The translations under genes were made by a program, and so were the position numbers. From the NCBI GenBank assembly GCA_043228905.1, contig JBHGNT010000016.1:11098001-11162000 (forward strand): a stretch of DNA of 64,000 nucleotides. The letters run 5' to 3'. Positions within the stretch are counted from its first letter, which is position 1; every line of letters begins with the position of its first letter. Below are positions 12,432-23,441 of this stretch, piece after piece. The DNA is from Azolla caroliniana. Taxonomy: Eukaryota > Polypodiophyta. A model generated the notes under the pieces. That model did not search any database. It saw nothing but the letters and a program-made list of their open reading frames with translations, and was not told where the DNA came from.

Positions 12432-13229
12432 ATGTCTCGACCGACTAACGACCAAGTCACCGAACGAGGAAGAAGACTTGCCGAAAGACAACAAAGGCGG
12501 GCAGGGCAACCTTCCAGCAAGCGGCCGAGGAGATTCGACAAGATTAGTCTTTTCCTAGAGTGCTTCGGAGGGTCGCAGAAGACGCACTTCAATTCCAAAA
12601 ACAACAATTTTTTGACGAGGGCAGTAGTCTGACGAGCCTGCAAGAGGCAGAAGCCCGACTGTGGATGCTTACCAGAGGCAACGGAGACTCGGAGGCATTC
12701 TCGGCCTTAGAGTTGGAATCGGATAGTGAACAAAGTGTTCACTCGAATTACAAAATCAGCCACGATACTTCAGACGATCCAGAGGATGACAAATCAGACG
12801 GCTCATCAACACCACCCGCGGAGACAGCGGAAAACCGCGTGCCAACACCACCTGCGGAGGAAGCGGAAAACCGCCCGCCAACACCACTTGTAGAGGAAAC
12901 GGAAAACCGCGCACCAACACCACCCGCGAAGACAACGGAAAACTGCGCATTAACACCAACCACAGAGCAAGAACTAAACCACACATCTCCGGTACAACCT
13001 CCCGAAGACTACACCATGCTGTACCCATATCCGAAGTACCGTGATGAACCTTACGCGGAGGCACACATCTATGCGTTCCTACAAACATGGGAAGCGAATC
13101 ATGTATCCCAAAGGCTGACCGAACCGGAAGCCGAACAATAAAAAATTGTTGAATTCGGCATGACATTAGAAGGACCGGTGGCCCTGTGGCCCTGTGGCAC
13201 GCAAAGCACCTACCCGGAAGCTTTGCCAC
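12432..13229 (+). pseudogene. Gypsy-1 gag, N-terminal part
   Basis: The frame opens at ATG 12432 with an arginine-rich start, shifts frame near 12555, and continues as a 193-codon frame (12560-13141). The middle is a proline-rich low-complexity region with four imperfect 36-bp units (about 12805-12960, protein PTPPAExxENR). The end (EAHIYAFLQTWEAN...) leads into a capsid-like segment. A 10-bp duplication near 13180-13199 (CCCTGTGGCC repeated) shifts the frame again. At 13229 it is cut by Chromovirus-B and resumes at 24610. No host function is suggested; it would form the particle shell of this element. Confidence 0.7.
12805..12960 (+). repeat. 36-bp coding repeats in Gypsy-1 gag
   Basis: About four copies of a unit coding for PTPPAExxENRx, with interruptions at substituted residues. 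This is an imperfect, in-frame tandem repeat. Confidence 0.8.
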
Positions 13230-13661
13230 TGTCAGGAACAGTACTAAGACAGAGAAGGACTTAGTACTAAAAGAAGTATTAGTACTAAGAGAGGTGAAGA
13301 ACTCTCGAGAGAAGGAAAGAGTGAGTGAGAGGGAGGGAGAGAGAGATAGAGAGAGAGAGAGAGAGTGATGATAAGAAAAGATATATATTATGTGAAGAAA
13401 ATGTATAGTAGCTAGGAGGCTTAAGACTGGCGTTGAACCGATTTGGTTCGAAATAATGCCTTGTGCCTCCTTTTATAGTGTTCTAAGGAATACTCTTGAA
13501 GTTTCTAGAATGTTCCAGAGAAATCTGGAATATACATCAAATTTCTATAATAAAACATAAATGAAAATAATATTCTACGTATTACAATGTATAATCTAAT
13601 GGTCAAGAGCTCGACCCATGTAGCATAAGGTCATGGGTTCGAGTCTTGCCATACCATGACA
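13230..13661 (-). repeat. Chromovirus-B 3' LTR (432 bp)
   Basis: Landmarks in plus coordinates: GA-rich U5 (about 13300-13366); segment TTGAACCGATTT (13433-13444), which on the minus strand is the predicted RNA start; TATA box TATAAAA (13471-13477, minus); heat-shock-element array (13498-13515); and the tRNA-like unit (about 13590-13657) near the start of U3. Confidence 0.92.
13471..13515 (-). promoter_or_regulatory. Chromovirus-B promoter: TATA box with four-unit heat shock element
   Basis: TATAAAA occupies 13471-13477 on the minus strand. Upstream of it lies GAAgtTTCtaGAAtgTTC (13498-13515, palindromic units readable on both strands), four contiguous nGAAn/nTTCn units in perfect register. 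This matches the binding consensus of plant heat shock factors. The 5' LTR has the same array at 24446-24463. Confidence 0.75.
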
Positions 13662-13675
13662 CTATCCCCCCTTTA
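13662..13675 (-). promoter_or_regulatory. Chromovirus-B polypurine tract
   Basis: On the minus strand TTTAAAGGGGGGATAG sits directly against the 3' LTR. Chromovirus-C has an equivalent G-rich tract. Confidence 0.8.
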
Positions 13676-13689
13676 AAACGACGAGTGTA

Positions 13690-14526
13690 ACGAGTCGTTT
13701 TGGATTGAGGACCCGGTTTGTCTGCATATTGACGATCGAAGTCTTCAAGAAGAGCACGAGCATTGGTGACATTCTCTATCGGTTCCCAAGTACGCTCGCT
13801 GCGACTATATCCTAGCCAATCTACTAGATAGTAGAGCTTGTTGCGAACAAACTTGGAATCAAGGATGGCGGCAACCTCGTACTCAGGTCCATCTTCAAGC
13901 TCGATCGGAGGTGGAGGCTATTGTGTAATACGACCTGGGATGGTGCTCTCTTGATAGGGTTCGAGGAGAGAACTATGAAACACCGGATGTATCCGAAGTT
14001 GTGGAGGTAGATCAAGACGAAAAGCGACATCATTAATCTTTCCTATAATACGGAAAGGACCTAATCGCCGATAATCCAACTTCTCGCATGGGCGAGTAGT
14101 CTTGATGTGTCGTCGGAGTAGCCATACCCGATCTCCAATGTTAAAACTAGATGGGAGTCGATGACGATCCGCATAAACCTTGTGTGTTTGTTGAGCTTGT
14201 TGGAGATGAGTAGACAAATCCGCTTGTATCTTGCGTAACCTCTCCAAGCGATCCTCTGCGCAAGGATTTGTGGACACCTCTGGGGTTTCAAGTACACACC
14301 ACCGGGGGTGACATCCCGTATAAGCATAAAATGGCGTAACTTTCGTGGATGCATGGATAGAGTTGTTATAGGCAAATTCGGCGAAGTGGAGAATATCTGC
14401 CCAGTCATCCTGATGATAGCTGAGAAAGCACCGTAGATACTGCTCCAGTGTTTGATTGGTTCGTTCGGCTTGGCCGTCGGTTTGTGGGTGGTAGCCAGAG
14501 GAGAGGTTACAAGTGACCTTGAGCAT
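13690..14526 (-). pseudogene. Chromovirus-B integrase C-terminus and chromodomain
   Basis: The frame 14526-13918 holds the integrase catalytic end (GYHPQTDGQAERTNQTLEQY carries the last acidic residue) and the GPY/F-type tail (YRRLGPFRIIGKINDVAF, HPVFHSSLLEPY). A single TAG near 13918 separates it from the chromodomain, which continues in the same frame to about 13690 with the aromatic-rich stretches KLYYLVDWLGY and RTWEPIEN. Chromodomains bind methylated histone H3 and are thought to steer integration toward heterochromatin. The stop would remove that domain. Confidence 0.87.
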
Positions 14527-14541
14527 GTTAAAAAGGTGCTT

Positions 14542-15864
14542 CTACAATTTTGACACGAACTGGGGTCCACGGTTGCTGATGATACTATCGGGAAGTCCAT
14601 GATGCCGACATACTTCACGCATGACAATTTTGGCAGTGTCTTCACTGGAGATCTCCTTAGTACATGGCAAGAAATGAGCCATCTTAGTATATCGATCGAC
14701 CACTGTTAGAATCGCATTGAACCCCTTAGAGACTGGAAGATCTGTGATGAAGTCTAGAGCAATGGACTGCCACGGCTTGCTTGGAATTGGTAATGGTTCT
14801 AATAAACCATATGGATGATGCCTTGGCATTTTCGCTCTGCAGCATGTATCACAAGTCCGAACAAAATCCTCGACAAATTGTCGCATACAAGGCCACCAGA
14901 ATGATCGTTGTACTAAATGTAGTGTTTTAGTACTACCAAAATGCCCAACTGTATATGTGTCATGATAGTTTTGTACTACTTGAAGGCGGCAAGAACCATT
15001 AGGAGCATATAAAAGTTCTTTAAAGAAGAGTAATCGATCATGGTATTTGAATTGCCGATAGTCCGTACTTGGTGGTTGCGACTGTGAACACGACGCTCGA
15101 GAGGGATCAATTTGTGCTAGTATAGCTTGGGCGAACACATCTGTCTTCAAGTCTTCGCGTATGGTATCGATAACGCGGGAATCCATGGGCATGTCAAAGA
15201 TTTGTGTTGCTTGTAGTTGTGCCGGTCCCAAGATGACTTGTTTTTGGTTATCGAAAGCTGGCTCACTAGGACGGGGTGCTAGATACGAACGCCGTGATAA
15301 TGCATCTGCCTTCCCTTGGTGCTTCCCCGGACGATATGCAATTTTGAAGTCGAAACGCGTGAGGAAGTGGGCCCACCGAGCTTGACGTCGATTCAACACA
15401 CGAGCATCCTGAAAGTAGGCAAGGTTCTTGTGGTCACTAAATACGGTGACCGGATGAGAGGATCCCTCTAGAAAATGCCTCCATTGCATAAAAGAATCCA
15501 CTATTGCCAATAGCTCCTTATCATGAATTTCGTAGTTGATTTCGGCGGCGTCAAACTTGTGTGAGTGAAAAGCCATAGGATGTAGCTTCTCATCATTCCC
15601 CTGTTGTGACAGAATGCTCCCCAATGCAAAATCCGATGCGTCAGCTTCGATAATAAATGGTTTTTCCGGATCGACATGAGCTAGAATTGGAGCCGATGTA
15701 AATGCCTTTTTAAGACTCTCGAAAGCCACATCCGTTTCTTCAGACCAGATGAACGGTTGTCCCTTCTTGGTAAGTTGTGTGAGAGGTAGAAGGATCTTTG
15801 AGTAATCTTGTATGAACTTCCGGTAAAAATTGGCAAAGCCTAGGAAGCATTGCACATCCCGCAC
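14542..15864 (-). pseudogene. Chromovirus-B RNase H and integrase
   Basis: An open frame of 440 codons. It begins in the RT/RNase H connection (DVQCFLGFANFYRKFI), then RNase H with the first catalytic Asp in EADASDFALGSI and with HDKELLAIV, then integrase with an H-H-C-C zinc finger (HDTYTVGHFG...CDTCCRAK) and the first two catalytic Asp residues in ALDFITDLP and the SNRGPQF block, where the usual SDRGPQF Asp is Asn. It is bounded by stops at both ends (14527-14541 and 15865-15879). Confidence 0.88.
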
Positions 15865-15879
15865 CGAACGCGGAGTCTG

Positions 15880-17240
15880 TCATTCTACCACCGTTTGGAC
15901 CTTAGCTGGGTCCATGGAGATGCCTTCTGACGAAATGATGTAGCCGAGAAATTCCACTTGGTTGCACCCGAAACTACATTTTTCCAGCTTTGCATACAGA
16001 CCATGTTCTCGAAGTCGTTTTAGTACTAATAGTACATGAGAATCATGTTCTTCTTGGGTCTTTGAATAAACCAGTAGATCATCCAAATAGATGATCAAAC
16101 AATCATCCAAAAGATCTCGGAATATATCATTAGCCATGTGCTAGAAGACTGCCGGTGCATTAGTGAGGCCGAACGGCATGACCGTATACTCGAAATGCCC
16201 ATATCTGGTGCGAAACGCGGTCTTCCATTCTTCTCCTGGTCGGATCCGTACGAGGTTATATGCTCCCTGTAAGTCGATCTTCGTGAAGAACCTGGCACCA
16301 TTGATCCGTTCTAAAAGACTTGAGATAAGGGGAAGAGCATACCTATTCCTGATTGTAACCTTATTCAGGCCACAGTAATCTACAACGAGACGAAGAGATC
16401 CATCCTTTTTGTTGACGAAGAAAATAGGCGCGCCCGCTGGAGATTTCGAATGCCGGATGAAACCATTTTCCAAATTCTCCTCTATATAGGCCCGAAGGAC
16501 TTCCAGCTCGGTTGGTGACAAATTGTAGATCGGTCCCCATGGCGGCTCTTTTCCCGGTTGTAAATCGATGGGGCAATCGTACGGTCGATGATGAGGAAGT
16601 GTGTTGGCTTGTACATTATCGAACACATCGGCGTAATGACGATACTTCTCGGGAAGTTGAATGGTGGATTCTTCTTTAGTGGTGCTGGAGGGGTTTACTG
16701 ATATTGCAAAGAGGAACATTTCCTCCTTGTGCCCTTCTTTACGCAACTGACGTATCGAAATGGTTGCCATCTTCTGAGTTGACCCTTGGGTTTGTCGACA
16801 CCGGATTTCTCTTGTTCTCCAATCTATGTCTGGGTTATGTAACTCGAACCACGGTAATCCTAAAACTATGGGATGTTCTAGGATACTAATAATATTAAAT
16901 GATACTACACATGCTAAGTTATCTAGGACAATATTAATGGGCTCTGACTCTTCTATGATATTTCCGGAGGCAATGGGACGTCCATCAATGACTACTACAG
17001 AGGCTGGACACTGGAGTTTCCTTAGGGATATCTTATGAGCTTGAGCAAATTTCTTATCCATAAAGCAAGAGTTAGCTCCGGAATCTAGGAGTGCTATGAC
17101 ATGTACTGGAGGGGTACTTTTAGTACTAACTATTACTTGGGCTACGAAAACATCACTAACTTGCTTAGAGGGAATGTAACCACTAATGGGCTGCACAGAT
17201 CTAGGGCTGTCCAACCAAACGACTCCTATTTTGGCTGGAC
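15880..17240 (-). pseudogene. Chromovirus-B protease and reverse transcriptase
   Basis: Two minus-strand frames (17214-16141 and 16137-15880), separated by a single stop at 16138-16140, cover protease with active site [12 protein letters not shown], a linker, and RT with [48 protein letters not shown] and the catalytic [13 protein letters not shown]. Before 17214 the pol frame is open to the -1 frameshift site, so pol probably has no start codon of its own and is made as a gag-pol fusion. Confidence 0.88.
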
Positions 17241-17253
17241 TTAGTCGTTTAAC
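17209..17253 (-). promoter_or_regulatory. Chromovirus-B predicted -1 frameshift signal
   Basis: On the minus strand: slippery GTTAAAC (17253-17247), a 6-nt spacer GACTAA holding the gag stop, stem GTCCAGCC (17240-17233), 16-nt loop (17232-17217), and stem partner GGTTGGAC (17216-17209). All eight stem positions pair, with one G-U. The layout matches Chromovirus-C and -D. Confidence 0.72.
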
Positions 17254-17726
17254 TCTTCTTCTAACTGACTAAGGACATCAAATTTGTTCGCTAGATCTGG
17301 GCTATTAGTACTATTAGGACTATCAGATATCCCTACTGAAATAGGCTCGGGTTTAGTACAATTAGAACTAACGACTATTTGGTTTACCTATCTTCTTGGC
17401 CTATGGGGGCAATTTATTGCAATATGTCCTGGTCCACCGCAGTAAAGACATAGCCGATTTGTACGGCGTCACTGCTTTTCTTCTTCGGATAATGGCCCTC
17501 GACGACGTGTAGTGTCAATCTCCATCAGAGTCGGAGTATTCCCTGGAGGCGCATTATATGACTCCCTCGGAAAAGGTCTTGCTACCACTGAGGCGTAGGT
17601 GGGCTCTGATCTTGCCCTCGGCATCTGTAGTTGTCGTTCCGAACGTCGCTCAAAGAGGCGGTTGTCACATCTCACCGCGCGACTGATTGCTTCTGTTAAG
17701 GACTTTGGCTCTTCGGGGAAGGTCAA
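17247..17726 (-). pseudogene. Chromovirus-B gag, C-terminal part
   Basis: This is the gag end downstream of the Copia-E insertion. It reads from TFPEEPKSLTEAISRAVRCD through a basic linker to a zinc knuckle CLYCGGPGHIAINC (CX2CX4HX4C, RNA binding), ending [14 protein letters not shown] before the gag stop in the frameshift spacer. One in-frame TGA lies just before the zinc knuckle (near 17471) and another just after it. Its N-terminal half is at 23442-24112. Confidence 0.85.
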
Positions 17727-18114
17727 TGTTGAGAGACAAGCTCAACATCGGCTGGATCGGCTGAAGAAGCCGAGGACCGGATCGGTACGTAAACCAGGAG
17801 GCCGTTGGGAAAGATATTCCGTGAGGAATATATTTGGGAGTTAGTGTAGGAGCTCTTAATGAGCATTGAATTACTGTCAGTACTTCGGTCAGTCCTTCTA
17901 GGACTTGTATAAAAGTGTTCATTGAACACACATATGTATAGAGAGTGGTGAATAGAGATTGAGTATTTTTTGTTGAATATTGTTCTTGTGTTTTCTCTCT
18001 CTCACTCTCTCTGTCTCTCCCGCGTATACTGTGTAAGCTCAAGCTCTCCATTAAACCTGGGTTTTCTTCCTTCTGTTCGGTCTTCATACTTGCTTCCACA
18101 CGCTACTTTTTACA
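17727..18114 (+). repeat. Copia-E 5' LTR (388 bp)
   Basis: TG at 17727 to CA at 18114. A TATAAAAG box lies near 17910 and a CT-rich leader follows. It is 42 bp shorter than the 3' LTR, which has extra CGG/ATCGG-rich bases near 23060-23125. Confidence 0.93.
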
Positions 18115-18131
18115 TGGTAACAGAGCGCGAG
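18115..18131 (+). promoter_or_regulatory. Copia-E primer binding site
   Basis: TGGTAACAGAGCGCGAG directly follows the LTR. It differs by one base from the initiator-Met-tRNA site TGGTATCAGAGC. Confidence 0.85.
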
Positions 18132-18186
18132 GGTTGAGAACCTCTCTGCAGCCGACATAGCTTGACGAATAAGAACAAGAAGAACG

Positions 18187-18729
18187 ATGGATAGAGGAAT
18201 GGCGAACTCACTTCGAACAGAGAAGCTCGACAGAACCAACTACGCGTCTTGGTCCTACAAGATGCACCAGTACCTGCTCGGGCACGACTACTAGAGTTAT
18301 GTCGAAGGAGCTAATGACGCGGCACCTGAATTGACACATAGAGACTTCCCGTCGTGGGAGCAATCGGCGAGTAGGGTATTATTCTGCTTCACGTCGTGTG
18401 TGGGCGAACAACTATTGAGCTATGTTCAGGATGCAAAGATGCCGAAGGGCGCGTGGGAAAATCTGAAGAAGATTTTCGCCGCGAGCACCACAGCTAGGAA
18501 GCTTCAGCTCCGACAGGAGTTGAGCAACCTACCACAACGCGACTTGTCGGTAGTGGACTATACCTCGAAGATCAAGGATATTTGCGACTCCCTCGCCTCC
18601 ATAGAGGTGAACATCGAGGAGAGCGAGATGGTCCAGATCTGTCTCGGAGGCTTGGCGTCGAAGTTTGGAGCATTCCGAACGGCTGTGTGTACCCGGGAGA
18701 ATACGCCGTTCTTTTTAGACTTATAGTCA
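18187..18729 (+). pseudogene. Copia-E gag, N-terminal part
   Basis: ATG at 18187 opens a copia Gag (MDRGMANSLRTEKLD then NYASWSYKMHQYL). In-frame stops occur at 18294 (TAG where the related 41.3-kb fragment has Trp) and at 18724. The remainder (18331-18726) is the UBN2-type capsid region: WENLKKIFAASTTARKLQL, LPQRDLSVVDYTSKIKDICD. Length and order match copia Gag, which packages the element RNA. Confidence 0.85.
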
Positions 18730-19248
18730 ATGCTCCTGGTAGAGGAGAACCACGCGGGTGCGTCTACAAGCACGCACACCGACATCAGAATGCTGTACAC
18801 GGAGGGAGATAGGCCCCGTGGACGTGGAGGTCGAGGCGAGTCGGCGCGCAATGGAGGCGGCCGACGAGATCAAGGAAGAAGGCACCAAAGTGATGCCGAC
18901 ATCAACTCCGACCCCTCCGGAAACAAGGGGAGTCGAAGCGATGAGAACCGGCAAGGGAAGGCCATCGTGGAGTGCTGGTACTGTGGCAAGAAAGGCCACA
19001 GGGAAAGTGAGTGCTGGAAGAAGTGCGCCGATTCGGAGAGAACCGGTTCCGAAAACGGCTCCGGACATACCAACAAGGGAAATCGGCAGCGATCGCACTA
19101 CGTTGAAGACTTCGGGAGAGCCGGAGAAGGGTCTGCCTTCGTGACGAGACACGAAGCAAACTCAATGAAACAGACCACCCCGAGATCGGACGAGGTGTGG
19201 TACGTAGACTCCGGCGCGTCAAACCACATGACGAGCCATAAGGAGTAA
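18730..19248 (+). pseudogene. Copia-E gag zinc knuckle and protease start
   Basis: The same frame continues past the stop at 18724. It has a glycine/arginine-rich stretch (RPRGRGGRGESARNGGG), a CCHC zinc knuckle CWYCGKKGHRESEC, and the aspartic protease active site YVDSGASNHMT. It ends at a TAA (19246-19248) where Copia-G has Trp in HKEWFS. Confidence 0.87.
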
Positions 19249-20736
19249 TTCTCGTACCTTGAAAAATCGATACAACCTGGAGTAGTCACAACTGGAGACG
19301 ACACTCCGCATCCGATCGCGAATGTCGGAGAAGTTCCCCATAGCCATGTCGGGCAGAAAGGGAAACTCATGAACGTGCTGCACGTTCCGACAATCACGAA
19401 GAACTTGGTCTCGGTCGGACATATCGTCGACCAAGGGATGGAGGTTCGGTTTACACACCTCGGGTGCTTCATTGAGGAAGAAGGCCGTGTGATTGCGCAA
19501 GGGTGCAGAGACGGGAGGATGTTCATCCTCGACTCCACTGACGACGACACCGCAATGTTCACGAAGGGACGAAAATCCGAGTCGGACATTGACTTGTGGC
19601 ACAAGCGGATAGGCCACGTCAACTACCAGCGGCTTCAAGATCTACAATCGAAACAGGTAGTGTTTGGATTGCCCAAATTTAGTGGCCGAAAGGCACAAAT
19701 TTGTGAAGCCTGCCAGCTCGGGAAGCAACACTGACTTCCTTTCCCCAACGATCGAAACTGGAGCCGGAACAAGCTCGACCTTATACACTCCGATGTGTGG
19801 GGGCCGGCACAAAACGTTAGTCTTGGCGGGAGCCGATATTTCGTCTCCTTCATCGACGACCACACGCGGCACACGTGGATATACCTCATTGAAAGGAAGA
19901 GCGAAGTCTTCGACTATTTCCGGGACCTCAAAGGGTTCGTGGAAACGGAAACGGGACGAAAGATCAAGTGCCTGCGGTCGGATGGCGGGAAAGAGTACTT
20001 TTCCGGTCAATTCAACGGTTATCTACAATAAATGGGAATTCGGTGTGAATTCAGTTGTAGATACACGCCGGAGCAGAACGATGTGGCCGAGAGGAAGAAT
20101 CGGTCAGTTGTGGAAGCGGCACGGGCAATGCTGGAGGAGAAGAGCTTGCCCAAGTTCTACTGGGCCAAGGCGGTAAGGACCGCAGTATACATCCAGAACC
20201 GGATCGGAGACAAAGTGTCGGCACACGAGCTGTATTTCGGAACGAAGCTGAACTTGCGACACTTGAGGGTGTTCGGTAGCATTGCGTATGTGCATGTACC
20301 GAAGGAGAAAAGGAGGAATCTGGACGCAAAGGCCGAGAAATGCATCTTGGTCAGTTACTCGGACGAGCAGAAGGGTTATAAGTGCTATAACCCTCGCACC
20401 AAACAAGCGCGTGTTAGCCGCGACGTTGTGTTTGACGAGTCCGCGTCTTGGTACCAGCCCCCGACTCCGAACCCCGAGTCCAATCCGAGTTCTGACGATG
20501 AGGTTAGCGAGGCCGAGATGCCTCCGGATGAGCCCGGAATCGAGACCCGCGAAGAGAGTCCGACTTCACTTCGTTTAAGTGGACCGATTGGACGACTGAG
20601 TCGGTACGATCAGTCCTATGAAGAGCCGACGAGTAGTGGAGACTCGGCCGTGCATTCCCCCGCGCAGGAAGCCGAGGAGACGGCTTACGCGCAAAGAGAA
20701 AGGGAAGAAGAAAGTGTCGGATTCCGGCACCGATAG
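19249..20736 (+). pseudogene. Copia-E protease end and integrase
   Basis: After the protease tail (MNVLHVPTITKNLVSVG) come the GAG-pre-integrase zinc finger (LWHKRIGHVN...ICEACQLGKQH), the DDE core with Asp in LIHSDVWGP and in SFIDDHTRHTWIYLIE, and the C-terminal part (NRSVVEAARAMLEEK, GYKCYNP). In-frame stops at 19732 (TGA) and 20029 (TAA) break it. It ends in an acidic linker toward RT and a frameshift near 20736. Confidence 0.88.
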
Positions 20737-20794
20737 GAACGAGTCAGACTGACGCGAGTCCGACTCCGAGGGAACCGGTGACGGGTCTTTAAAG

Positions 20795-21916
20795 GTGAAG
20801 ACCGCGTCGACCGAGAAGGCCTCGACATCGGCTAATGTGAGATTATGCCGATCTACCCGCCAGAAGAATCCTGTTTTGCGGTTCGGATACAACGAGTACA
20901 TGGCGCATCACTATGCGTACATGACCCGTGTAGCGGAAGTGTGTGAGCCGGAGAGCTACGCAGAAGCGGCTAAAGACGCGAATTGGCATGCCGCGATGGA
21001 GGAAGAGATGCACGCATTGGCGGAGAATGAGACCTGGGACCTGGTTGACGCACCAACAGGGGTAAAACCAATCGGGTGTAGGTGGGTGTACAAGGTCAAG
21101 TACAACACCAATGGCTCGGTCAACCGGTACAAGGCTCGACTAGTGGCAAAGGGCTATGCGCAGAAACACGGCATCGACTACGATGAGACGTTTGCGCCGG
21201 TCGCGAAAATGACGACCGTCCGTGTTTTGCTCGCAGTAGCTACGGTGAAGGGGTGGCACTTACATCAAATGGATGTAAAGAATGCGTTCCTGCAAGGTGA
21301 CCTTGAGGAACAGGTGTACATGGTACAGCCCCCCAGATTTCACTCTAGAACGAACTCCTCGGCAGTATGCTGACTGAAGAAGTCCCTTTATGGACTGAAG
21401 CAAGCCCCGCGTGCACGGAACGCGAAGATCACGCAACAACTGCGTCGGATGGGCTTCGTCACGTCAAAATCGGACTCATCCCTATTCATCCGGAAAGGTC
21501 GACTCGGATTGGTTAGTATTTTACTATATGTTGATGACTTGGTCATCACCGGCGCCGACCTAGGTGAAATCAACCGCGTGAAGCTCCAGCTTGTGGTATC
21601 GTTCGACATGAAGGATCTGGGGGACCTTCATTACTTCCTCGGGATCGAAGTGATTCGTACCCCCGAAGGCATATTGATCAGCCAATGTCATTACATGCTG
21701 AGTATGCTCTTCAAATTCGGGATGGCCGACTGTAAGTTCGTCTCGACCGACTCCTTTGGACAGAACCGTCAAGCTTCGTCCCTATACGGGAAAGGTATGC
21801 GACCCGACGAGGTTCCGATAAATTGTCGGAAGCCTCATATACTTGACCATCACCCGACCCGACCTCAGTTATCCGGTCGGAGTGATCAGTTAGTTCATGG
21901 CGCGACCTACTGGTGA
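20795..21916 (+). pseudogene. Copia-E reverse transcriptase
   Basis: RVT_2 reverse transcriptase: [58 protein letters not shown], and the catalytic ILLYVDDLVITGA at about 21520. An in-frame TGA at 21371 breaks the thumb region just before LKKSLYGLKQAPRA, and a frameshift near 21765-21800 garbles the connection before RNase H. Confidence 0.89.
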
Positions 21917-23017
21917 CCACCTCCAGTGTGCGCAACGCATACTTCGGTATATCAACGGCACTAAGGACCGGAGACTGCTATATCGGACCGGTGTAGCCGT
22001 GCAGTTAGTTGGCTACACCGATGCTGATTGGACTGGCAACGCCGCCGATCGTCGATCCACGTCCGGATACGCGTTCTCCCTCGGGAGTGCCACGATCGCG
22101 TGGAGCAGTAAGAAGCAGTCGATAGTTGCACTGTCGAGCACCAAAGCTGAGTACCGAGGAGCGGCTATCACGACATGCGAAGCCATATGGTTGAAGCGGC
22201 TACTTAAGGACCTGCAAGAGGAGGTGTCAGATCCGACGACGATCTACTGCGACAACCTCAGCAGCGTCTAGCTCGCGAAAAACCCCGTTTTCCACTCACG
22301 GACCAAGCACATTGAGGTGCACTACCATTTCGTCCGTGAGCGTGTCCTTTCCGGTGAAGTCGAACTTCAGTACGTTCAGACGGATCGGCAGACTGCCGAC
22401 ATCTTCACCAAGTCTCTTGGTCTAGACAAGTTGCGGCAATTCTCAGGTGCGCTCGGATTGTGTCACCTTGACGTGCCAAACTTGAGGGGGAGAACAGTCC
22501 CGAACGACCAAGCAAGGCAGCAGGAAAGGAGCGGAGACCGTGACACCGAGTCGGTTGTCAAGTTCGACTTCGGATCGGCTGAAGAAGCCGAGGGCGGACC
22601 CGCGGAAAAGTCTGGAAGCGGACAGAGGGGAGCAGCCGAAGGAGAGATCCGAAGCCAACCACGCATGGGGAAGATGACGCCATCGAGGGTGAGAAGACCA
22701 AAGACGAGTTGGAGACAGCTAACTGGGACGAGAGCGAAAACCGATTGGAGGTAGCCGAGTCTGTTCGGATGTTTGATTCAGATACGCTGAATCAACTGAG
22801 GCCCAATCGGAAGAAAAGGCAGCAGGAGAAGCGTCAACACCGCAACAGCAGAAGAGCTGATAAGGGCCACATGAGCAGACAAGCGGACCGGAAGGGTCGA
22901 AGCGCGCGGAATCAAACAGGTCAAGGAGCGCGAGCGAGGCCTGAAGCTAGGAGGAACTGGAGCTGTGAGCCCGAAGATCTCAAAGAGCCTCAAGTTGAGC
23001 TTGAGGGAGAGTGTTGA
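21897..23017 (+). pseudogene. Copia-E RNase H and C-terminal extension
   Basis: RNase H blocks: VGYTDADWTGNAADRRSTSG, KKQSIVALSSTKAEYRG, a TAG at 22269, then KHIEVHYHFVRERV and TDRQTADIFTKSLG. Beyond the usual copia end (LRGR, 22490) the reading continues about 170 codons with one frame change near 22700. It then runs through the polypurine tract (VELEGE) into the LTR, where TGTTGA supplies a Cys codon and the stop at 23015-23017. Copia-G has the same end. Confidence 0.82.
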
Positions 23018-23031
23018 GAGACAAGCTCAAC
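22994..23031 (+). promoter_or_regulatory. Copia-E polypurine tract within a 10-bp inverted repeat
   Basis: GTTGAGCTTG (22994-23003) and its exact complement CAAGCTCAAC (23022-23031) enclose an 18-base loop that holds AGGGAGAG and the first bases of the 3' LTR. The same arrangement occurs in Copia-A and Copia-G. Confidence 0.85.
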
Positions 23032-23441
23032 ATCGGCCAGATCGGCTGAAGAAGCCGAGGACCAGATCGGTTAGGCCGAATGCGTAAATCGGTACGCAGA
23101 CCGGTGCGTAGGTAGGGCCGGATCGGTGCATAAACCGGGAGGCCGTTGGGAAAGATGTTCTGTGAGGAATATATTTGGGAGTTAGTGTAGGAGCTCTTAA
23201 TGAGCATTGAAGTACTGTCAGTACTTCGGTCAGTCCTTCTAGGACTTGTATAAAAGTGTTCATTGAACACACATATGTATAGAGAGTGGTGAATAGAGAT
23301 TGAGTATTGTTCTTGTGTTTTCTCTCTCTCACTCTCTTTGTCTCTCCCGCGTATACTGTGTAAGCTCAAGCTCTCCATTAAACCTGAGTTTTCTTCCTTC
23401 TGTTCGGTCTTCATACTTGCTTCCGCACGCTACTTTTTACA
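23012..23441 (+). repeat. Copia-E 3' LTR (430 bp)
   Basis: TG at 23012 to CA at 23441, followed by GTCAA. A TATAAAAG box lies near 23250. Confidence 0.93.

Larger units (their letters stand above)
17727..23441 (+). mobile_element. Copia-E: Ty1/copia retrotransposon inside Chromovirus-B gag
   Basis: LTRs (17727-18114, 23012-23441) start TGTTGAGAGACAAGC and end TTTTTACA. The flanking duplication GTCAA (17722-17726, 23442-23446) is perfect. The element is complete from end to end at 5715 bp, with primer site, gag, protease, integrase, RT, RNase H and polypurine tract in the copia order, but stops and frameshifts inactivate it. It is the third level of nesting: Gypsy-1, then Chromovirus-B, then Copia-E. 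Confidence 0.95.
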
